Source: Gordionus sp. m RMFG-2023
Lineage: Eukaryota; Nematomorpha; Gordioida; Chordodea; Parachordodidae
Length of the DNA: 64,000 nt
Assembly: GCF_954871325.1 (NCBI RefSeq)
Contig: NC_088776.1
Coordinates: 53,028,569-53,092,568 of the forward strand
Direction of reading: 5' to 3'
Shown here one piece after another: positions 11,165-23,100 of this stretch; position 1 is the first letter of the stretch, and every line of letters begins with the position of its first letter. Below the pieces are notes generated by a model. That model was given only the letters and a program-made list of their open reading frames with translations, was not told where the DNA came from and ran no database searches. A program made the translations under genes and the position numbers.

Positions 11165-14100
11165 CTGAATCACGATATAAAATATAAAAATAATGGAAGA
11201 TGTAAATATATTTTATTTTTTAAATAAAATGATTTATAAAATTTTTTTCTCAATTATATATTATTATATAAATCATTATAATATTTTTAATAGAAGAAAT
11301 GCAAGTATCACCAGCATTATAGAAGATATTTATTCATCTTTTTATAATGTGATAAAAACATGAGCCTCTCAATTAAATTCTCGAAAAGGCATTCGAATAA
11401 CTTTTCGATAAAATTATGTACTAAAAAAAATTCATAAATCGTTAATTTTTTTTTATCATTTTAAGTATAAAAAAAAAGTTTGATGCAAACACAATCATTG
11501 AAGAAAATAATAAAAAGGTAAATTTTCGAATTCATAATTTTCATCATTGCCAGACCGCTATTATATAAACAAATATTCAACGAGAATGGGAACAGTAATA
11601 ATTCATAAGGGGGGGGGGGAGATAATATTGAGAAATAATTTTTTTTAAAATTGCAGATATCAATAATAATATCAATATTTATTTATTATGATTATTTATA
11701 AAAAATATGATCAAGTTATTGTGTATGTTTTTTTTATTCGGGCTAGGTCGGGCCTTGGAATTTTTTTAAAATATATCTTAAATTTATCAATTATATGTTG
11801 AATTTTTTAAAATTTTATTTTATTTATAGAAACTAGACGCCATATACCATATTTCTTAAGTTTGACGAATAAGGAATAGTTTGTTGACAAAAGCTGCTTT
11901 ATTTTATTAAATAAATATTTTTCCCTATCAGACCAACACCAATGCTTGTAAACTTATGCTGTCGAGCGGCTGTACTGTGTAAATGTGGTAAAATTCTCTC
12001 GTGATAAAGTCTTATAAAAGATTGCAATTGTATTATTCGAATAGCATCCATTTTTTCCTGTTAAGATATTATCGTCTAGTCTAGGTTATCATTTTGCAGT
12101 CCTGTAATATCCATATATCGCTGGAAAATAGTTGGCGAACTTGAAAGGCCGAAAGACATACATTGATATCGAAAATTCCCAATATGGGTTGATATAGTGA
12201 GTTATTCCTTTGAGCTCTCTTTTATTGGTAGCTGCAAATAAGCATCTTCTAAATCTATGACACTAAATTTCAACCCGAAGGATTTTATGAATAAAGAAGA
12301 AAAACAAACTATTGGTAAAAGTGATGAATCAAACATTTTAATTAATAAGAGTGGTGAAATGAATATTTTAAGTGAAACGAATTATGGTAATCAAGTAAAA
12401 ACAATTTTGAATCAATAAATATAACTCAAGTAAAATTTGATAAACAAAACTCTTTCTTACATCTAGAAGAATTATATGTTTCTTTTTATTATTATTTATA
12501 CGCGACGTGGATAAGGTCGTATATTTTTATTTTTCGATTTTGTTTACGAATTTTTGTTGCGATTATTTTTAGTAATATATTGATTATTTTTATTATCGCG
12601 AAAAGAATTAATTTTTTATTATTGTTTTTTGTTTCGAAAAAAAAGATATAAATTTTTAAGAGAGGAAAAATATATTTGGTTTTATTATTTAATAAAAATT
12701 TGCCACAGTATTATTATGTTTGTAAGATAATCCAATAAAGTTACTGATTTAGTATATTTGCAAGATAATCTACAAGAAAAAACAATTTTCAAGACTCTAT
12801 TGAATATATAGAATAGATGTGTTGTAGATAAGAGTGATATTAATAAATAAAGAAACCAAGAAATTATTTGCGTACTTGGGGATTAGTAATTTGGCAGAGA
12901 TGAGGTCATTTATATATCCAAGAATCTTGAAGGAACTTAATTATGATGAAATAGTTGAAATTGGTAAGGCAGTGTTTAAACACACTTCAACTTTGTTTAA
13001 TTCTAGGATTAAGTTTATTCGAATATAAAGAGCATGCTGAGTTTTGCAGGTCGGCTTAAAAGATTGGCACAAGAGTGTAAGTTCGAATCATACCTTGATG
13101 GGAGATTGATGGATCAGATGATCTAGAATTAAAAAGGCTGCATTGGAGTACTTAGTTATATTTATTGATTCAATATTGTTTTTTTACTTGATTACCATTA
13201 TTCATTCCACCACTCTTATTAATTAAAATGTATGATTAATCACTTTTGCCAATTAAAGTAGTTGGTTTTTCTTCTTTATTCATAAATCCTTCGAGTTAAA
13301 ATTTACTGCCATAGATTTAAAAGATGCTTATTTGCAGCTACCAATAAAAGAGAGCGAATACCTAACTATATAAACCCATATTGAGTTTTTCGATATCAAT
13401 GTATGCCTTTCGGCCATTTTAGTGTGCCGACTATTTTCCAACGATATATGGATAATCTATTGCAGGATTGAAAAATGACAGGAGTATACCTGGAAGATAT
13501 TATCATAACGGGAAAAAAGTAGCTCTGACCTCTTTTAAAATTGAAAGTGATGAATTTGAGGTTGATTTAAAACCCACTATTCACAAAGTTATATTGTGTT
13601 ATCACAAAACATTGAGTTTGTTTTTTTAGCATCCAATTAAACTCGCAGCTTAACCAGTTGTCGCAAAGATGTAGGGAAATAATGGTGGATTAATTTCAAA
13701 TAGATATATTCCACCAAATTTCGACATATTATTCCCAAAATATAGGGATATGATAATGTTATCCCGAGAACATTATAAAGATTTGTGCCAAACGTTGATT
13801 AATGTCGAGAAGATCAACAGAGATATGATTTGGCAAAAATCTATAAATAGCAACTCACCTTCTAGCTCCTACTCAACTGATATAGTAGTAAATAAAGGTT
13901 CATTAAATTAATAATAAAATAAATATATATCAAAATTATTTTTAATTTTCATTGGATATAGTTAAGCTAGTAGTTTTATTTAAATTTATTTATATAGCTA
14001 AAGGTATGCGCCTTTAAATTAAAAAATTTATAACGGGAAATTATTATAAAATCAAATTGGCATCTTTTAATCTAATATGTATAAGGGATTAATTAATAAA

Positions 14101-17100
14101 AGTGCAAATTTTCAAGTTGGGTCGAGCTCATAGGAATTCAAAATAAAAAAGTATTTGATTTATTCTGAAATAGTAATAAATACAAAATACTTTAATTTAG
14201 TATTTAAAATAGAGATCTGCAAAGCTCGGCCCGCTAAAAATTTTTAAACAAGCTGCCCGGCCCACGAAAAGTCTGTTTAACATTGAATTCATAGTGGCGC
14301 GATTGCGATTAAACAGCTGATTGATTTTTAAAATCTGTTTATGAGATCAATTTTTATTTGTTAATATTTATTTTATCTTTAATTCAAATTTTAATAATAA
14401 TCTAAGGAATAATGATTTTAATAAGGAATAATTGATCTCATAAACAGATTTTAAAAATCAATCAGCTGTTAAATCGCGATCGCAATCGCGCCACTATGAA
14501 TTCAAGGTAAGTTCGTTAAATTTTTTTTCCCCAACGTCAATCAGGGCTATTATATCTCTCCAACACGTTTTATAAATGAATTGTGTTTGTAATCTGTTCT
14601 GCGCATTTGTATATTTTTTCATATTAAAAAATTAATTGTTAATTTATTTTGTGAATTTACTATATTATTTATAGATTTAGTATTTTAGTTAGAACAGCTT
14701 TTAAAATACAAAGAAAAAACAATATTATAAATTTATTTTCAAATAATATTAATCAACATATAAGCTTGAAATTAAAATAATGTATCTGTTGCAAATGTTC
14801 AATTAAAGAGAAAAAATCAGATTATTATTATTTTGATAATATGTTTTTATTGAAAAATAATATTTTATTCAGTGTGTGATTTTTTATGGAATGAGTCGGA
14901 GATTTTATGAAATGAGTCAGTGACGTAGGCATGGGGAGTTTGGGGGTTCACCCCCCCCCCCCCCCCCATGAAAATTATTATTTTTTTAAAATTTATTATA
15001 AATAATAATAGATATACACATTTGATTATTTTTGATTTATTAAATAAATTTTATATAATTTTGAATTTCATAAAAGTTGTCTAGTTTGTCATATTCCATT
15101 TTATAAAAATATATATTTCTCATTTTCAATATGAAAAAACAATCATTAATTTATTCATATTTCAACAAATCACATCCTACACCTATTACTACATTAGAAA
15201 ATCTTCCTGATGGTGATGATAACGGTATAATATTTTCTTTAATATTTTTAGTTAATTTTATATCATATAGTAAGAGTTCAATCACCAACATATCTTCCCA
15301 TCTCAAATTTGAAAGATCAGACTATTCCACTTCTTGATCAAGGTATAATATTTTGTTTCATATTTTTATTTTACATTATATTGTAATAGTTCAATCACTA
15401 AAATATCTTCCCATCTCAAATTTTCAAGATCAGACTATTCATCTTCTTGATTAAGGTATAATATTTTGCTTAATATTTTTATTTTTTATTATATTGTAAT
15501 TCAATCACCAATATATCTTCCCATCTCAAATTTTCAAGATCAGATTATTCATCTTCTTGATCAAGGTATAACTATAATATTTTGTTTAATTATTTTATAT
15601 TATATTGTAATAGTTCAATCACCAACATATCTTCCCATCTCAAATTTGAAAGATCAGACTATTCCATTTCTTTATCAAGGTATAATATTTTGTTTAATAT
15701 TTTTATATTATATAGTTCATTTTTATTTTGACACTTATACTTATTCAATATATATTTTTTATTTGTTAACTAGTTTTTTAAACAAACTCATAGATAAGGT
15801 TTTTGGAGTGTTTTTGATTAGTGCTATAAGAAATAAGATCATTGGGTTTATTATATTTAAAACAGTTCATATTGAAATTTTAATTTTAAAGAATTATAGA
15901 CATCCTTTGTAAAAAAGATATTGTAACCTATGTACACCACAATTTTCATAATGATAATGAAAAATTAAGGTCCATTGATAATATTTAGGAGCAAGGGAAT
16001 GGTTATAAGTTTCCAGTATCATTAAATATGAGAAATTTAACATTCCAATTTTCATGGCTAAAAAAATATAAGTGGCTTGCCTACTCAGCCATAAAGCAAG
16101 GGGCTTTTTGTAAGGTGTGCGTTATTTTCTCGCCAAAATATGTTGGTAAAGGGTTACAAAAACTTAAGACATTAGTAAGTACCGGGTATACTAGGTGGAA
16201 AGATGCCATAGAAAATTTTAATTCCCATCAACAAAACACATATCACATAAATTCATGCGAAATATTAGACAATTTAAAGGCAATATCAAATAACAAAAAA
16301 ATATCAATATCCAAAATCTACAAAAATTGTATAAAGTTACAAATGATAGAAAAAGTATGATAATTATTGATGCTATTATTTGGCTAGGAAAGCAGGGCCT
16401 AGCACTAAGGGCACATAGAGTATTCTCTGGTCCCTTAACAACAGTATGTTCCAATAATAACGAAGGAAATTTTAAAGAATTGTTAAAACTAATATGTGAT
16501 AATAATGAAACTTTACAAATCTTTTTATTAACTCACCCAAAAATGCTACTTATTTAAGTCCTTCGATACAAAATGATTCTATATGCAATAAATTCATTTT
16601 AAATGAAATTTCAAGAAAGGTGAAAGCAGCCCCTTTTTTTAGTGTTTTAGCTGATGAGACATCTGACGTAGCCAATATAGATCAACTATCTATAGCCATT
16701 AGGTTTATCATCTGGAGTCAGGAGAATTTAAAATAAAGGAATTCTTTGTTCAATTTATCTCATTGCATGACACTAAATCGGAGACTATAGGGAAAGAAAT
16801 AATATCATCACTTTAAGGCCTAGATTTAAATTTAAACTTGATGAGAGGCCAAGGATATGATGGAGCTCCCTCGATGAGTGGTCATGTTAAAGGTGTGCAG
16901 TCAGATAAGAGAGCTTTACAACACCGCCCTCTATGTTCACTGTAGTTCACATTGTTAAACTTAATGATATCTGAGGCATGTGAAATTCGGGACATCAGGA
17001 ACAGTTTACATAAAAATATTTTAATTTAATTAGAATTTATTAGTTTTCATAACATATTATGTATGTTTAGTGTGTATTATCTTTAATAATGCTATTATAT

Positions 17101-20100
17101 TTTACAAAATTTAGAAACAATATCTTTGGATTGCAGCTATTTCATATCACCCAAAAAAGGGAGTTATTTATTCAAACGTATCATGATATTGACTCAAAAA
17201 ATCAAAAAAAAAACTAAAAAGATTTTGTCCGACCATATTCATCGAAAGACAAGAGTCGGTGAAACTCTTTATTGAACTATATGATGTTGTCTTTGCAGCA
17301 CTAGAATTTTATATATCAAGCAAGGAAAAAGATTCAGCAGATGCCGAAAATCATTTGCAGGCTATTAATTCAATGTGTTTATTTTTTATTTATTTATACA
17401 TATGTTTTTAGCAAAATGCTATAAAAAATTGATTTGGATTTAAGTGAGATTATGAATAGAGCAAAGCATATTGTTGAAATATTAACAAATATCAGAGAGA
17501 ATGTGGATGAAAAATTTCATGAAATATATTAAAAAGTAAAGGATTGCTAATATGTTTGGAATTGAAATTTTTAAACCTAGAGTAGTCTCTAGACAATCCA
17601 ATCGATCAAATATTGATGCATATACGATTGAGGATTTTTATAAAATAAACATTTTTATTCCCCTTATTGATACATTTTTATTTAAATTAAAAGAAAGATT
17701 TATTAGTCATAATTATATTTTAAAAATCTTTTATTTTTGCCGGTTGAGTCTATACTGTTGATTACACTTGAAACACGAGAGGATATTAAAAAAATCTCAG
17801 AGTTTTATGCTGATGATTTAGAAGGTTCATATGATAAGTTACTTTGTGATGACGAATTTATTGGCCACGTCAGATGTCTCATCAGCTAAAACACAAAAAA
17901 AGGTGCTGCTTTCACCTTTCTTGAAATTTCATTTAAAATGAATTTATTGCATATAGAAATAATCTCATTTTGTATCGAAGGACTTAAATAAGTCGCATTT
18001 TTGGGAGAGTTGATAAAAAGATTTGTAAAGTTTCATTATTATCACATAATAGTTTTAACAATTCTTTAAAATTTCCTTCGTTATTATTGGAACATACTGT
18101 TGTTAAGGGACCAGAGAATACTCTATGTGCCCTTAGTGCTAGGCCCTGCTTTCCTAGCCAAATAATAGCATCAATAATTATCATACTTTTTCTATCATTT
18201 GTAACTTTATACAATTTTTGTAGATTTTGGATATTGATATTATTTGATATTGCCTTTAAATTGTCTAATATTTTGCAGATATGTGTTTTGTTAATGGGAA
18301 TTAAAATTTTCTATGGCATCTTTCCACCTAGTATACCCGGTACTTACCAATGTCAAAAGTTTTTGTAAACCTTTACCAGCATATTTTGGCGTTATAAAAA
18401 GCCCTTGCTTTATGGCTGAGTAGGCAAGCCACTTATATTTTTTTAGCCATGAAAATTGGAATGTTAAATTTCTCATATTTAATGATACTGGAAACTTATA
18501 ACCATTCCCTGGCTCCCAAATATTATCAATGGACCTAAATTTTTCATTATCATTATGAAAATTGTGGTGTACATAGGTTGCAATATCTTTTTGACAAAGG
18601 ATGTCTATAATTTTTTAAAAAATTAAAAACACCCCAAAAACCTTATCTATGAGTTTGTTTAAAAAACTAGTTAACAAATAAAAAATATATCTTGAATAAG
18701 TATAAGTGTCAAAATAAAAATGAACTATATAATATAAAAATATTAAACAAAATATTATACTTGATCAAGAAGATGAATAGTCTGATCTTGAAAATTTGAG
18801 ATGGGAAGATATGGTAGTGATTGAACTATTACAATATAATAAAAAATAAAAATATTAAGCAAAATATTGTACCTTGATCAAGAAGATGAATAGTCTGATC
18901 TTGAAAATTTGAGATGGGAAGATATGTTGGTGATTGAAATATTACAATATAATATAAAAATATTAAACAAAATATTATAGTTATACCTAGGGCTGGGAAC
19001 CAATAGTAAAAACCCAATATTAACAAAATATTGTATTGGTATTGGGTCTAAAATATTGGTATTGGTTTAAACAATATTTTCTATTTCTTGTATTGGTATT
19101 GGTTTATATTGGTAACTATTGGTTTATATTGGTATTGGTTTAAATTCAAATTACTAATTAAAAGTATAGAAATAGTGATTATAAAACCCTTAATTTCTAA
19201 TTTTAAATAAACATGGGAAAAAAAAAATCATGATACCATAAAATCAGGGCTATGAACCAACTCTCAAAATTTTACTGAATTCAAATTCTTTTTTTTAACT
19301 AGGAATTTATTAGGTGATGTGAATATAAAATTTTTTGATTTAATCATGTATTTTTTGTATCAACAATTATTGATTTTGAACCATTTTATTTATCACAAAG
19401 AACATAGCAAAATAAGTAAACTAAAAATGTAACATAACTGTCTATTTATACAAAATATAATGCAAAAGAATGATATAATTTTAATATAAGAAGAGAATTT
19501 TATGTATTTAAGAAGATTCTTGCATGTGCATCCAACTTTTTAGGCACAGGTCTGCTTGTATAGTATGCTCATCTAGTGAACAACGTTGGTCTGTTATAAC
19601 ATACCGTCCTTCTGAAAAAGCCCTTTCAGAGCTAGATGAGGTGGCCGGAATTGCTAGATAATCTCTGGCAATTTTTGATAATACTGGATATCTATTTTTA
19701 TTTAATTTTCACCAATCTAATGGATTTGTATCATTGGAAATTGTGGCTTCATCTACGTATTTACTTATTTCTAAGTTGTTATTATTATGAGGTTTCACCT
19801 GATAAATTTTGTCATAAAAGGATAATTTTTTGTTATTTTGTGCTTCATTTGTAAGTTCCGCTGAATAGTTATTATTTATTTTATAAATATTGTATTCATT
19901 AGTAAGATATCCAATAAGAGTTTCCATATTATTATGCTTTAATAAATGACTTGATAGTTTAAATCTTGGGTCAATCATTGTTGAAATAATAAAGAGGTGT
20001 TTATTATAATGATAGTATTTATTAAGTTTTGTTAAGGCAGCTAAAGAAGCTGTCTTTAAAATAGCATTAGGATTATTATTATGACTCTCCACATGCTCAA

Positions 20101-23100
20101 AAATACTGGAATATAAAGGAATAATTGTTGAAATTGTTGGAGTATTAGCACATGAGGCCATCTCTGTAGCAAAATTAAATGGTTCCAGAAATTCTCGGTA
20201 TATTTCTATATTATTCCAGGCTAAGGCACTAATATAATTTTCTTGATTGGTATTTTGTAAATGATTGGTATATGTTGTCAAATAGGGTTTTCAAATAGGG
20301 TTTGAGCAATATTGCTCTTTCAAGCATTTGGTATGTTGAATTCCAACGTGTTGGTATATCCAAAATTGGGTGAGGAAATTTTAAGTGTGGATTTTTTTCA
20401 AGATATATTTTTTCGAATTTATTATATTTAGATATAGAAAGTTTAAAAATTTTTAAAAAATTTCTTATTTTTTTTAAAGTTGTATTTAAGGGTTCCAATG
20501 CAGCCATATGTATAATATGGCAAAAGCATTTGCACACATTATCAAAATTATCTTTTTGTTTTAAAATTTTTAGAAATGCTAAATTATTACTTGCATTGTC
20601 TAATGTAATGCAAAAAAAATCAATTTCAAATTTTACTTTTAATACAGAATTAAAAATATTAATAGAATTATGTGCTGATTTAAAAGGAATTAAATCTAAT
20701 AAATGATTATTTAATTTAAAATCATTATCAATATAATGAATTGTTATGCCCATAAAGGGTATTTTATTTGGAGAGAACCAAATGTCCATTGTTAAGGAAA
20801 ATTTAGATGTAATGTTAGAAAGTACAGATTTTAAATTGATAAAAGAACTATGATAATGTTTCATAATTTCTATTTTTAGTGTTTTTCTAGAAACTAATGT
20901 TAGTGAAGGGTTACAATATGCTATTAAATTTTTAAAAGTGATATCCTCAACTATTGAAAAGGCTAAATTATTTTGAATGAAAAAGTTTATAATTAAATTA
21001 TTTAAATTAGCTTTATTATTTATATTATTAAGTAAAAATGATTTTATTGTCAATTTTTTTACTGCCAATATTTATTTGCTCACATTTCTTATATAATGTT
21101 GGGTGGATGGATTTAAGATGTGTCCATAATCATGAGGTTCCAAAATTAAGAAGTGATATTTTTTTTTTCCATTTTTTACAAATTGCATTTTTTTTATTAT
21201 CACAAGTAGTATAAAATTCCCTTGCTGAATTTGGTCTTTTATTAGATATTGATAATTCTTCTTGTTCCTTATCGCTATTATTATTAGTATCAACAGCATC
21301 TATATTTATTAACTCTATTTGGTCTTCATTTATTATAATATCCTAAATAAATAGATAAAATTGATAGATATCATGTAAAAAATTTACTTCCATATTAAAA
21401 ATAAACTATAATTATAAATAACAGAAATATCGATATCACAATAGTATTTGGAAGAAATAACAGATGTAATCAGTTTTTGCAATGAAAGTAAAAAAAATAC
21501 CACGATATAATTATCCACGATAAACCCAAATAATTATGTTATTTTTAATATTGGTATTGGTTAAAATTGTATTTAAACAATATATCAAAACCAATATATT
21601 TAGGTAATTGGTATTGGTTGTAAAAGCAATACCAATATTTAAATATATATTGGTTTATATTGGTATTGTAAACCAATATTATATTGGTATTGGTCCCACC
21701 TCTAGTTATACCTTGATCAAGAAGTTGAATAGTCTGATCTTGAAAATTTGAGATGGGAAGATATGTTAGTGATTGAACTATTACAATATAATGTAAAATA
21801 AAAATATTAAACAAAATATTTTACCTTGATCAAGAAGTGGAATGGTCTGATCTTTCAAATTTGAGATGGGAAGATATGTTGGTGGTGATTGAAATCTTAC
21901 TATATGATATAAAATAAAGTAAAAATATTAAAGAAAATATTATATCGTTATCATCACCATCAGGAAGATTTTTCAATGTAGTAATAAGTGTAGGATGTGA
22001 TTTGTTGAAATATGAATAAATTAATTATTGTTTTTTTATATTGAAAATGAGAAATATATATTTTTATAAAATGGAATGACAAACTAGACAACTTTTATGA
22101 AATGCAAAATAATATAAAATTTATTTAATAAATATAAAAATAATCAAATGTGTATATCTAATATTATTTATAATAAATTTAAAAAATAAAAATCAAGCGT
22201 TTATTAAGAATTTATTAAATTAAAATTAAAAAAAAAAATTTTTTAAAAATAAAAATTAAAAAAAAATAAAATTAAAAAAAAAATAATCTTTTTTTTCATG
22301 TTTCATGAGGGGGGGGGTAGCGATAGTGGTAGCGCGCTACTTTTTTTAACTAATAGCGATAGCGGTAGCGCACTATTTTTAAAAGTAGCGTTTAACAACT
22401 CTGGAAGCAAGGATATTGTTGAGCAGATGGAGGGGTTTTTGGGAGAACCCGTTGACAAATATTTGGAGAGAACAGGCATGGCTCAAAATGCAACTTATGG
22501 AACAGAGGTGGAGATAGTTGCATTGAACTATGCTTCAAACAAATATAATTATCCATACCATTTATAAATGGGCATATTACACGCCAATTAAAAAATTAAG
22601 TTACATCAAAAAATTTAATTTGAATATATATTTAAAAATTATCGCGAACATTTTGACCGCATAATAAATTTTAATTAATCTTTTAATCGCAAATTAATCT
22701 TATTTATATCGTATATCTTTATAACGCATGTCTTATTTACATCGCAAATCTTTATAACGCATGTCTTATTTATATTGCATATCTTTATAACGCATGTCTT
22801 ATTTGATATTTATATCGTATATCTTATTTATGTCGCATATCGTTATAAAACATGTCTTTTTTATATCTTTTCTAATCTTTATATATGCGTAAATTTTATA
22901 TACAATTTAAATAAAGTATTTAAATTATTTAAAATTTTTTATTAACTTATATATTATTTCTAATCCTGTTTTAACTCACATCTCTATATTAAGCTTTGAC
23001 ATTTTCGAACTTAACCTTAAATTAATATATAAAACTTTAAGAGTTAATTTTAAATACAAATTAAGCAAATTTGCCATAAATATCAATGTAATAGAAAATA

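Larger units (their letters stand above)
17862..22316 (-). mobile_element. TTF-finger/DUF4371 hAT transposon, right copy, inverted and interrupted
   Basis: Reading the minus strand from 22,316 to 17,862 repeats the left copy from the C/G run through the N-terminus, the four exon-like units (21,893-21,825; 21,777-21,712; 18,938-18,873; 18,825-18,760), the TTF finger (about 18,476-18,291) and the DUF4371 start (18,214-17,984). It then stops abruptly within the LADETSDV segment, inside the left copy's downstream part. The two copies are therefore tail to tail and both incomplete. A separate hAT (18,988-21,704) sits between the second and third units. The outer end lacks the CAGTGACGTAGGC terminus, so it is truncated there. 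Confidence 0.85.

Noticed and set aside
13040-13120. GTTCGAATC motif like a tRNA B box, possible tRNA or SINE
   Set aside because: No acceptor stem, A box or anticodon arm could be folded, and the segment reads as part of the gag-like piece of the Ty3/gypsy fossil.
18087-18368. 93-codon plus-strand open frame
   Set aside because: It is the antisense of the DUF4371 region of the inverted hAT copy. The same protein string appears antisense at 16,218-16,454.
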